15,019 nt of DNA, from positions 1 to 15,019 of the forward strand of contig CANRIJ010000024.1 in NCBI GenBank assembly GCA_947630635.1, given 5' to 3'. Below, one piece after another: positions 6,645 to 13,287 of the stretch (positions are counted from its first letter, which is position 1; the number at the start of each line of letters is the position of its first letter). Under the pieces are notes generated by a model that worked only from the letters and a program-made list of their open reading frames with translations, was not told where the DNA came from and did no database searches. A program made the translations under genes and the position numbers. This stretch comes from an uncultured Spirochaetaceae bacterium. Its GTDB lineage: Bacteria; Spirochaetota; Spirochaetia; Sphaerochaetales; Sphaerochaetaceae.

Positions 6645-7132
6645 TACGACTCCAGTGATGCTAAGACCTTTTTCCTCATTTCTTCGTCGCTTATTCCATA
6701 AACGGATGAAGATTCGTCTATAAACATCTTCAATGCATTATCATATAGCTTTTTCTCGAGAGTAGGGAGCTCTCTTACCTTGGAGCGCTTATAGAGCGAA
6801 CTCAGAACCGTTGCCAGTGAGGAGAGCGTTCCCTCTCTCAAGAGCGACTCGTTTTTCTGCAGTCGGCTCTTCCAGTCAAGATTTTCCTCCTCTCTGCGCT
6901 CTGATAGGAGCCTCATGGCATTTTCAGTCTCTTCCTCTGTTGCAAGATGTCTTAAGCCGATATGCTCTGCATTCTCTCGGGGGACTAGAACTTCTGAGTC
7001 TGCCTCTTTGAGCCTTACTCTGAAATATGTTTTATCAAGTCTGTTTTCGAGGCCCTCGATTTTACCGATCCCCCTCATCGGATAGATGATTAAATCATCG
7101 ACTGAGAACCTATTTCCACTCGTGTTCTCCAT
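6644..7132 (-). CDS. carD: CarD-family RNA polymerase-binding regulator
   Basis: This 162-residue protein has the CarD/CdnL layout: an N-terminal RNA polymerase-interacting domain of beta strands (about residues 8-60, starting F-S-V-D-D-L-I-I-Y-P and G-I-G-K-I-E) and a helical C-terminal domain (about 65-160). Such proteins bind the beta subunit and steady the open promoter complex; a spirochaete example is LtpA of Borrelia. It heads the carD-ispD-ispF operon. The ATG has no good ribosome binding site, and the frame closes at a stop just upstream, so this is the only likely start. A TAGAAT hexamer ends 6 bases before ATG, with TTGATT 17 bases upstream of it, which predicts a leaderless mRNA. 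Confidence 0.88.
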   Translation of the reverse strand: MENTSGNRFSVDDLIIYPMRGIGKIEGLENRLDKTYFRVRLKEADSEVLVPRENAEHIGLRHLATEEETENAMRLLSERREEENLDWKSRLQKNESLLREGTLSSLATVLSSLYKRSKVRELPTLEKKLYDNALKMFIDESSSVYGISDEEMRKKVLASLES

Positions 7133-7138
7133 GAGTGA

Positions 7139-7167
7139 ATTCTACCTTAGAATGGTGAAAAAATCAA
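7139..7167 (-). promoter_or_regulatory. Promoter of the carD-ispD-ispF operon, leaderless type
   Basis: On the minus strand, TTGATT (7162-7167) and TAGAAT (7139-7144) are spaced by 17 bases, ideal for a sigma-70-type promoter. The -10 ends 6 bases before the carD ATG, so transcription should start at or next to the start codon. Confidence 0.65.
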
Positions 7168-7294
7168 AAAAGGACACTTTTATATGGCCCATGGAAGGAG
7201 CCTAAATTGGTCTGTTTTTTCATATTTTAGAGATGTGCTTTTACCCGATTTATCTCTCAAAAGAATTTAGAGTCTCATCGCTTTTGCTCTTAGA

Positions 7295-7303
7295 TGCTAT
7301 TAT
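7295..7303 (+). promoter_or_regulatory. Extended -10 of malQ, leaderless type
   Basis: TGCTATTAT is an extended -10 (TG, one base, TATTAT). It ends 6 bases before the malQ ATG, leaving no space for a leader or a Shine-Dalgarno site. The -35 position holds nothing convincing, which an extended -10 can tolerate. Confidence 0.6.
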
Positions 7304-7309
7304 TGGTTT

Positions 7310-8842
7310 ATGAGCAAAAGCAATTTACGTAAAACAGGAGTACTGATGCATATCTCATCGCTTCCTAGCGAGTATGGAATCGGGGATGTGGGAGAGAGTG
7401 CATTCAAGATGGCAGATCTCTTAAAGAGAAGCGGTATATCACTATGGCAGATATTGCCAACTGGGCCCACCGGCTATGGCGACAGCCCCTATGCTTCCCG
7501 TTCGGCATTTGCTGGAAACGAGCTCTTTATTTCAGTTAAGAAGCTCTATCTTGATGGGCTTTTGGATGTTGAGGATATTCTGAGGAAGGCTCCCTATTCT
7601 GAGAGAGTGGACTATGGGCAGGCAAGAAGCATAAAGATGCCTCTTCTCTTTAAGGCGGCAGAGAGATTTCTCTCTCTTCCAAAAGACAAGAGGGAGGGCT
7701 TTGCAGAGTTTAGAGAGGAGAATAGAGAGTGGCTTGAGGACTATGCTCTCTTTCAGGCGCTTTGCGCTCAGTACAATGACTCAAGATGGTATCTATCATG
7801 GCCGAAGGAGCTAAGGGTAAGGGATAAGGATGCCATTGATAAGGCAAAGACAAAGCAGAAGAAGCTCATGGATATCTATCAAGTGCTTCAGTATTTTTTC
7901 CATATCCAGTGGAAGGAGTTCAGAGCCTACGTAAATAGCCTTGGCATAGAGCTCATTGGTGATATTCCGATATTTGTCGCATCGGACTCTGCAGATGCCT
8001 GGTCTCATCCCGAGCTCTTGATGATTGACCAGAATGGAAAGATGGAGGCTGAGTCTGGAGTTCCTCCAGATGCCTTTAGCTCTACTGGCCAGCTCTGGGG
8101 AAATCCGCTCTATAGATGGGAGTCTCATGAGAAGACTGGCTACAACTGGTGGATTAAGAGAATAAAGGCGAATCTGGAGCTTTGCGATGTAATCAGAATC
8201 GACCACTTCAGGGGTTTTGAGGCCTATTGGGAGGTTCCAGCTGGCTCTGAGACGGCAATGACTGGCAAGTGGGTAAAGGGTCCAGGGCAGAAGTTCTTCA
8301 ATGCAATAAAGAATGAGCTTGGATCTGATCTGCCGATAATTGCAGAGGACCTTGGAGTAATAACAAAGGAAGTCGAGGACTTAAGGGACAACAATGGCCT
8401 TATGGGCATGAAGATACTCCAGTTTGCCTTTGGATATGGTCCATATGGAGAGTATGATACATCGAATGCATACCTTCCTCAGAATATCGGAGAGAACTCG
8501 GTTGTTTACACCGGGACCCATGACAACGATACGACAGTTGGGTGGTTTAATTCTCTCGACAATGGAATGAAGGACTATGTGAGACGCTACCTTGAGTGCT
8601 CTGATGATCAGGTTCTCTGGAGCCTTATTAGGGTCATGCTGATGACTCATGCAAGATGGGCCATCCTTCCAATGCAGGATATTCTTGGGCTTGATAGCAG
8701 CGCAAGAATGAATGTTCCCTCGACTTGCGGAACTTCAAACTGGTCTTGGAAGATGAGAGAGGAGGACTTCAATAGCTCTGCATTTGGAGGAATAGAGTAC
8801 TTCACCAAGCTCTACGGAAGATACAATTTCAAAGAGGACTGA
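7310..8842 (+). CDS. malQ: 4-alpha-glucanotransferase (amylomaltase)
   Basis: This 510-residue GH77 enzyme moves alpha-1,4-glucan chains between maltodextrins, releasing glucose, as part of cytoplasmic maltodextrin and glycogen use. The typical GH77 start is present (G-V-L-M-H-I-S-S-L-P, then Q-I-L-P-T-G-P-T-G-Y-G-D-S-P-Y). The catalytic residues are visible: nucleophile D298 in R-I-D-H-F-R-G, acid/base E346 in A-E-D-L-G, and D405 in T-H-D-N-D-T. The length is standard. There is no signal peptide. It heads the unit malQ-rsmE-thyX; its TGA is one base before the rsmE ATG. The start lacks a ribosome binding site and follows an extended -10 at 6 bases. No transporter or regulator of maltose use lies nearby. 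Confidence 0.96.
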   Translation: MSKSNLRKTGVLMHISSLPSEYGIGDVGESAFKMADLLKRSGISLWQILPTGPTGYGDSPYASRSAFAGNELFISVKKLYLDGLLDVEDILRKAPYSERVDYGQARSIKMPLLFKAAERFLSLPKDKREGFAEFREENREWLEDYALFQALCAQYNDSRWYLSWPKELRVRDKDAIDKAKTKQKKLMDIYQVLQYFFHIQWKEFRAYVNSLGIELIGDIPIFVASDSADAWSHPELLMIDQNGKMEAESGVPPDAFSSTGQLWGNPLYRWESHEKTGYNWWIKRIKANLELCDVIRIDHFRGFEAYWEVPAGSETAMTGKWVKGPGQKFFNAIKNELGSDLPIIAEDLGVITKEVEDLRDNNGLMGMKILQFAFGYGPYGEYDTSNAYLPQNIGENSVVYTGTHDNDTTVGWFNSLDNGMKDYVRRYLECSDDQVLWSLIRVMLMTHARWAILPMQDILGLDSSARMNVPSTCGTSNWSWKMREEDFNSSAFGGIEYFTKLYGRYNFKED

Positions 8843-8843
8843 A

Positions 8844-9548
8844 ATGAATATCCTCCTAATAGAGAAGGGCGAAGAGTCCTTCTTATCAAGCGATAGAAGA
8901 TACTCACATATAAAATCAGTCTTGCGTCTCTCTGTTGGGGACAGGTTTAAAATCGGCGAGATAAATGGGCGCCGAGGATGGGCGGAGATACTCTCCCTCG
9001 ATGATGAGAGGATGACTTTCACATCGAGTTTTGAGAGCATTATAGATAAGAGCTATCCACTCGATCTTATTGTTGCCCAAGTAAGGCCAATATCAATGAA
9101 GAGGATTCTGAGAGACTCTGCATCTATTGGCATTAGGCGCCTAATTCTTTCTATATCCGAGCTAGGGGAGAGAAGCTATAGTCAGTCGCATCTATATAAA
9201 GAAGAGGGCTACAGGAACCTTATTCTCGATGGCGCAATGCAAGCGGGAAAGACAAATCTTACAGAGGTTCTCTTTCCTAAGAGCCTGGAAGAGGCAATAG
9301 AGATGTCAGAGGGCGAGAGGATACTCCTTGATAAAGAGGGGGCTATTTCGCTATCCAAGGCTGATTTAAGCGGAAAGAGCGTCACTCTCTCCATCGGCCC
9401 TGAGAGGGGATGGACAGCAAGAGAGCAAGAGGCTTTTATAAAGAGCGGCTTCAAGAGAATGAGCCTGGGGGAGAGGATACTCAGAACAGAGACTGCTGTG
9501 GTGTTCTCTTCATCGCTTGCTCTATCTAGAATGGGTCTTCTAAAATAG
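8844..9548 (+). CDS. rsmE: 16S rRNA m3U1498 methyltransferase (RsmE family)
   Basis: This encodes a 234-residue SPOUT-class methyltransferase that methylates N3 of U1498 in 16S rRNA using S-adenosylmethionine. The N-terminal PUA-like RNA-binding domain covers about residues 1-68 (R-x-x-H22-I-x-x-V-L-R). The SPOUT domain follows, with the knot segments S-I-G185-P-E-R-G-W and L208-G-E-R-I-L-R-T-E-T-A219. It has E-R-G where E. coli has E-G-G, a variant that does not disturb the knot. It is cytoplasmic. The start is one base after the malQ stop, and AGAGG (8833-8837) inside the end of malQ serves as its ribosome binding site, so it is translationally coupled to malQ. Confidence 0.94.
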   Translation: MNILLIEKGEESFLSSDRRYSHIKSVLRLSVGDRFKIGEINGRRGWAEILSLDDERMTFTSSFESIIDKSYPLDLIVAQVRPISMKRILRDSASIGIRRLILSISELGERSYSQSHLYKEEGYRNLILDGAMQAGKTNLTEVLFPKSLEEAIEMSEGERILLDKEGAISLSKADLSGKSVTLSIGPERGWTAREQEAFIKSGFKRMSLGERILRTETAVVFSSSLALSRMGLLK

Positions 9549-9580
9549 ATTAGAAGTCCTGAAAAGACAAAGAGGAGTAT

Positions 9581-10405
9581 ATGCACGAAATTGTTGAGAG
9601 CGCAGAGGCTATTTTAGATAGGGAATTTCCAGTACTGGATCATGGCTTTGTAAGACTTGTGGATTACATGGGCTCAGATAAGCGCATAGTACAGTCTGCC
9701 AGAGTCAGCTATGGAGAGGGCACCAAGACATATAGACAGGATAAAGGGCTAATCAACTACCTTATCAGAAATGACCATACATCTCCTCTCGAGCAGGTTG
9801 TATTTACCTTCCATGTGAAGATGCCGATCTTCGTTGCTCGTCAGTGGGTTAGGCACAGGACTGCAAGAATGAATGAGATCTCTGGCCGCTACTCGGTTTT
9901 GAAAGACGAGTGCTATATTCCAGATAGAGAGCATATTGCCTATCAGAGTGAGGACAATAAGCAGGGTAGAATGAATGAGGCGGTAGACGATGAGATAGCA
10001 AAGAGAGTCCTTGCCATTATCAGTGAGCACAATGAGAGGACTTTTGAGGACTACCATGAGCTACTTGATATGAATATCGCAAGAGAGCTCAGCAGAATAG
10101 AGCTTCCGCTCTCTGTCTACACAGAGATGTATTGGCAGATAGACCTTCATAATCTATTCCATTTTCTCAAGCTCAGACTTGATAGCCACGCACAGTATGA
10201 GATCAGAGAGTATGCAAAGGTGATGCTGGAGATAGTGAAGGCCGTATGTCCTTTGGCTGAAGAGGCCTTTGAGAACCATATTCTCCATAGTGTGACGCTA
10301 TCGAAGAGGGAAGCTGATTTCGTCAAAAGCAAAATAGATAGCCTGGATGATAGCGAGCTTACAGAGCGAGAGAAAGAGCTATTAAAGGATAAGCTTGGAC
10401 TCTGA
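9581..10405 (+). CDS. thyX: FAD-dependent thymidylate synthase
   Basis: ThyX makes dTMP from dUMP using methylene-tetrahydrofolate, with FAD and NADPH as reductants, and is unrelated to ThyA. The signature R91-H92-R93-x7-S101 is intact (with N98-E99 inside, G-R-Y-S after), as are H66-T-S-P-L-E-Q and the C-terminal Y-T-E-M-Y-W-Q-I-D-L-H-N-L-F-H-F-L segment with the R-L-D-x-H-A-Q-x-E-I-R dUMP-binding part. At 274 residues it is somewhat longer than the 220-250 of many ThyX proteins, with a charged C-terminal tail. AGAGGAG (9571-9577) three bases before ATG supports the start. It lies 32 bases after rsmE and is probably the last gene of the unit. It is cytoplasmic and tetrameric in known members. 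Confidence 0.96.
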   Translation: MHEIVESAEAILDREFPVLDHGFVRLVDYMGSDKRIVQSARVSYGEGTKTYRQDKGLINYLIRNDHTSPLEQVVFTFHVKMPIFVARQWVRHRTARMNEISGRYSVLKDECYIPDREHIAYQSEDNKQGRMNEAVDDEIAKRVLAIISEHNERTFEDYHELLDMNIARELSRIELPLSVYTEMYWQIDLHNLFHFLKLRLDSHAQYEIREYAKVMLEIVKAVCPLAEEAFENHILHSVTLSKREADFVKSKIDSLDDSELTEREKELLKDKLGL

Positions 10406-10495
10406 TTTTGAGTCTCTCCCCTTAGATGTCTTTTTTATTTTGCCAGAATGCTTTCTCAATAGGGCATTAAGTGCAATAAAATGCTTATAACAGCA

Positions 10496-10538
10496 AAAAG
10501 GACACTATCCCAATGAAAGCATGAAATAGTGTCCTTTT
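10496..10538. terminator. Long symmetric terminator between thyX and trpB
   Basis: AAAAGGACACTAT (10496-10508) and ATAGTGTCCTTTT (10526-10538) form a perfect 13-bp stem with a 17-base loop. Each strand ends in four T at the outer edge of the stem, so it can terminate both the thyX side and the trpB side. It lies 90 bases after the thyX stop and 85 before the trpB stop. Confidence 0.8.
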
Positions 10539-10557
10539 CTGATCCAGTCCTGTTATA

Positions 10558-10579
10558 AAAGCCCTGAAGACAGGCTTTG
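10558..10579 (-). terminator. Possible trpB terminator
   Basis: AAAGCCCTG and CAGGCTTT can form an 8-bp stem with one bulged C and an AAGA loop. On the minus strand the stem runs into CTTTTATAA. It lies 45 bases past the trpB stop. The T run is short and broken, so termination may be weak or shared with the larger hairpin beyond it. Confidence 0.45.
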
Positions 10580-10623
10580 GAATTTACCTGTGACTTACCA
10601 CACTGCTCAAAACGGATATTCAG

Positions 10624-11913
10624 CTAGTCTCTTGAGCCTATGTGCTTCAGGAATTCCTGGTAGTCATCGGTGATGTTGTCCTCAGGCTGGTAATCAGTAA
10701 GAGGATAGTGCTCTAAGACAAAGTCTATGTCCTTGTCCCCGCGTCCTGATAGGTTTACCAGTATGTTCTTTCCCTTCCCAATCTCTTGGGCAAGCTTCAC
10801 GGCATAGGATACTGCATGGCTTGATTCGAGCGCTGGGATAATTCCCTCCATTCTGGAGAGGGCATAGAAGGCCTCAACTGCCTCTCTGTCAGTTGCAGTC
10901 TTGTAGTTTACCCTTCCGATTGAGTGCAGGTATGAGTGCTGAGGTCCTACTCCCGGATAATCAAGTCCCGATGCAATTGAATAGACTGGGAGTGCCTCGC
11001 CCTTGTCATCTTGGAGCACTAGTGACTTAAAGCCATGAAGGATTCCCTCTTTGCCCTTTGAAATTGTTGCTGCGTGAAGTCCGGTCTCAAGGCCCTTTCC
11101 CGCTGGCTCGACTCCATATAGCTCCACATCTTTGTCATCGATGAATGCAGAGAAGATGCCCATGGCGTTGGATCCTCCTCCGACACATGCCACTACAGCA
11201 TTTGGAAGAGAGCCGGTGAGCTTCTGAATCTGCTCTCGTGCCTCGATTCCCACAACTGACTGGAAATCTCTTACCATCATTGGGAATGGGTGCGGTCCTA
11301 CAACCGATCCAATGCAGTATATCTGTGAGACTGGGTCCTTAAGATAGGCCTCAAAGGCGGCATCGACAGCATCCTTCAGTGTCTTTGTTCCTTGTGTAAC
11401 AGATACGACTTTTGCACCAAGTATCTTCATTCTCGCTACATTTGGAGCCTCTTTCTTTACATCGACTTCGCCCATGTAGATATCGCATTCGAGTCCCAAA
11501 AGGGCAGCTGCTGTTGCAAGGGCTACTCCGTGCTGTCCTGCGCCGGTCTCTGCAATTACCTTCTTCTTCCCCATTTTCTTGGCAAGAAGAGCCTCGCCAA
11601 TACAGTGGTTTATCTTATGGGCGCCAGTGTGATTTAGGTCTTCTCTCTTTAGATAGATCTCAGCTCCGCCAGCGGCCTCAGAGAGTCTCTTTGCGTGGTA
11701 AACAGGACTTGGGCGACCGGTATAGTGCTCATTGAGGTCCTTTAGCTCCTTTATGAATGTCGGATCCTTGCTTATCTCTTTATAGGCCTCTTCGACCTCT
11801 TTCATTACCTTTTCAAGCTCTGGAGGGAGGTATGCTCCGCCATATTCTCCGAAATATCCCTTTTCATTGGGCATGTTCTCAACGTTGATTTTCTCGTTTA
11901 TTTTGTTTTTCAT
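10624..11913 (-). CDS. trpB: Tryptophan synthase beta chain, stand-alone
   Basis: This 429-residue PLP enzyme joins indole and serine to give tryptophan. It is of the common TrpB1 type: F21-G-E-Y-G-G-A-Y-L-P-P-E-L, K100 in N-H-T-G-A-H-K-I-N as the PLP lysine, E122 in A-E-T-G-A-G-Q-H-G as the catalytic glutamate, G-G-G-S-N-A-M-G for the phosphate, and S-G-R-G-D-K-D at the C-terminus. It is about 30 residues longer than the Salmonella enzyme, with a charged N-terminus and an acidic C-terminal tail. No trpA or other trp gene lies beside it, so it may use free indole. AAGGAG (11920-11925) lies 6 bases upstream of ATG. It has its own consensus-like promoter with a palindrome at the start site, though it follows the SPL-like gene on the same strand. 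Confidence 0.95.
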   Translation of the reverse strand: MKNKINEKINVENMPNEKGYFGEYGGAYLPPELEKVMKEVEEAYKEISKDPTFIKELKDLNEHYTGRPSPVYHAKRLSEAAGGAEIYLKREDLNHTGAHKINHCIGEALLAKKMGKKKVIAETGAGQHGVALATAAALLGLECDIYMGEVDVKKEAPNVARMKILGAKVVSVTQGTKTLKDAVDAAFEAYLKDPVSQIYCIGSVVGPHPFPMMVRDFQSVVGIEAREQIQKLTGSLPNAVVACVGGGSNAMGIFSAFIDDKDVELYGVEPAGKGLETGLHAATISKGKEGILHGFKSLVLQDDKGEALPVYSIASGLDYPGVGPQHSYLHSIGRVNYKTATDREAVEAFYALSRMEGIIPALESSHAVSYAVKLAQEIGKGKNILVNLSGRGDKDIDFVLEHYPLTDYQPEDNITDDYQEFLKHIGSRD

Positions 11914-11925
11914 CGCAAACTCCTT

Positions 11926-11970
11926 GTTACTTTATGAAGTAACATTATATGAAGAAATTATTATTGTCAA
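11926..11970 (-). promoter_or_regulatory. trpB promoter and palindromic operator
   Basis: On the minus strand, TTGACA (11965-11970) and TATAAT (11944-11949), both perfect consensus, are spaced by 15 bases. Just downstream lies GTTACTT-N4-AAGTAAC (11926-11943), a perfect 7-bp inverted repeat that covers the likely start site and ends where AAGGAG begins. A half site AGTAAC recurs at 11972-11977, upstream of the -35. This is the layout of a repressor operator. It does not contain the CTAG core of E. coli TrpR sites. Confidence 0.7.
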
Positions 11971-12016
11971 TAGTAACGTAGGTTTAGAGGTGAAATTTAT
12001 TGCATTTGAGAAAATT

Positions 12017-13237
12017 CTAGCCTCTGTTTATTTTGTCAAAGTAGTGCTTTTTCATATCCAGCTCGAAGTCCTTATTGGATTTGTAGCTTTTCTTAAGGCA
12101 TTTGTCCCAAAGTGATGGGGCTTCTAGGCAGAGGTAGAAAAATATATTTTCCCTGAATGGGTCTGAGAACGATGAATAGAGTGTTTTGAACATCTTCATT
12201 TTGGTATCGAGAGGGTATGAGTACTTTCCTGCAAATGGGCTGAGCTCCATTTCTGTGACTCTGGACTTTCTGCCCTCTTCTCTCATCTTTTTAAGAACGC
12301 TCTTTGTGAAGGTCAGCGTTCCCATGGAGACCATGAGAATCTCCTCAGGTGAGAAGAGCCTCTCAATCTCGTCTTTTACGTGGATATACTCATCCTCCCA
12401 GCCCTTGAAATAGACCATGGGGTGTATATGAAAGCCGACTAGAGAGCCATTATCTGCCATTCTCCTTGCTGATAGGAGTCTCTTATCAAGCGAGGCTGTG
12501 TAATGCTCCTCTTTTTCTATTATCGTCTCAGCGTTGAGTGACCATGTGAAGATGAGATTTCTTGGGAATTTTCTCTTGTAGTCTATGGCCTCATTCTTGC
12601 TTTTGAGCTCAATAATAAGCTCAGGGTGCTCTTCCAGATACTCTGAGAGTGCATCAAGTTCCCCATATTTGTTGTTGAATAGTAGGCTGTCTGATGCCTG
12701 GCCAGTTCCGATGTGCCATGTTCCATCTAGGCTTAGTGTGTCGAGCTCCTTCTTTAGATTCTCTCTTACTTCGATCTCATTTCCGCTGTAGAAGGCCTGG
12801 ACTGAGCAGTATGAGCAGTTGAAGGCGCACTGCTTGAATACATCTAGCGTATTTAGGTTGCAGCACCTTGTCTCCTCTCCGTCTTTTGGGCAGGGACACT
12901 CGGTGATAAATAATGGATATTCGCTTATTTTGACTCTCTCTTTTGTCCTTGGCTCCCACTTTGGGCTGAAAGAGGAGTAGTCTGTCTCTTCAGATCTGAG
13001 AGCGCTCATATATTTTCTGAGGGCCTCTATATATCTCTTTCCGTCTCTGCCATCCTTATTGTTTTTCCCAAATGCAAAAGAAGCGAAGCTCTTCTCATCC
13101 CATAGATTGAGGTCTGCCTCTGATTTTGCTATCTCGAGTCTCTCCATCTCTGTGAATTTAATCTCGTCAAAGAGTCTCTTTATATTGTTCTTTTTCTCTT
13201 CGCTTAGCGCTCTTAGGAGATTTTCATAGGATGGCAT
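12017..13237 (-). CDS. Spore photoproduct lyase-like radical SAM protein
   Basis: This 406-residue radical SAM protein belongs to the SPL-like (COG1533) group. C137-A-F-N-C141-S-Y-C144 is the CX3CX2C motif for the [4Fe-4S] cluster. Further family blocks are G-T-G-Q-A-S-D-S-L (177-185), F-T-W-S-L-N-A-E (230-237), S-L-D-K-R-L (249-254) and G-F-H-I-H-P-M (268-274), which align with F-R-F-S-I-N-A-D and P-L-D-K-R of B. subtilis SPL. An extra cysteine group, C114, C116, C125 and C126, precedes the motif and might bind another metal. By this alignment the hydrogen-donor C141 of B. subtilis falls at Q180 and its Y99 at S145, so it may not be a true SPL. No ribosome binding site is seen; TAAAAT ends 6 bases before ATG. 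It is divergent from uvrC by 50 bases. Confidence 0.85.
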   Translation of the reverse strand: MPSYENLLRALSEEKKNNIKRLFDEIKFTEMERLEIAKSEADLNLWDEKSFASFAFGKNNKDGRDGKRYIEALRKYMSALRSEETDYSSFSPKWEPRTKERVKISEYPLFITECPCPKDGEETRCCNLNTLDVFKQCAFNCSYCSVQAFYSGNEIEVRENLKKELDTLSLDGTWHIGTGQASDSLLFNNKYGELDALSEYLEEHPELIIELKSKNEAIDYKRKFPRNLIFTWSLNAETIIEKEEHYTASLDKRLLSARRMADNGSLVGFHIHPMVYFKGWEDEYIHVKDEIERLFSPEEILMVSMGTLTFTKSVLKKMREEGRKSRVTEMELSPFAGKYSYPLDTKMKMFKTLYSSFSDPFRENIFFYLCLEAPSLWDKCLKKSYKSNKDFELDMKKHYFDKINRG

Positions 13238-13243
13238 ATGGTG

Positions 13244-13249
13244 ATTTTA
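13244..13249 (-). promoter_or_regulatory. -10 element of the SPL-like gene, leaderless type
   Basis: On the minus strand this reads TAAAAT, five of six matches to consensus, and ends exactly 6 bases before ATG. Its -35 would fall at about 13267-13272 (TTCCCG, poor), next to the uvrC -10 on the other strand. Confidence 0.55.
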
Positions 13250-13251
13250 GA

Positions 13252-13281
13252 TTGAATTGCCGCTCTCGGGAAGATTATAGT
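13252..13281 (+). promoter_or_regulatory. uvrC promoter, leaderless type
   Basis: TTGAAT (13252-13257) and TATAGT (13276-13281) are spaced by 18 bases. The -10 ends 6 bases before the uvrC ATG, and no Shine-Dalgarno site is present. The -35 lies 2 bases from the -10 of the divergent SPL-like gene. Confidence 0.6.
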
Positions 13282-13287
13282 AAGCCT

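Noticed and set aside
6328..6723. 131-codon open frame antisense to ispD and carD
   Set aside because: Both genes on the minus strand have clear family motifs here; the plus frame has low-complexity Ser/Leu content typical of a shadow frame.
7166..7177. Second copy of the thyX-trpB terminator repeat before carD
   Set aside because: Only the left-arm 12 bases match; no complementary arm follows, so it cannot form the hairpin and may be chance.
8735..9040. 101-codon minus-strand frame across the malQ-rsmE junction
   Set aside because: It spans two well supported genes on the other strand and shows no motif of its own.
10406..10495. Small gene between thyX and the terminator
   Set aside because: The longest ATG frame seen is about 14 codons with no ribosome binding site, so nothing can be supported.
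11926..11943. E. coli-type TrpR operator before trpB
   Set aside because: The palindrome lacks the CTAG core of TrpR sites; an operator is likely but the regulator cannot be named.
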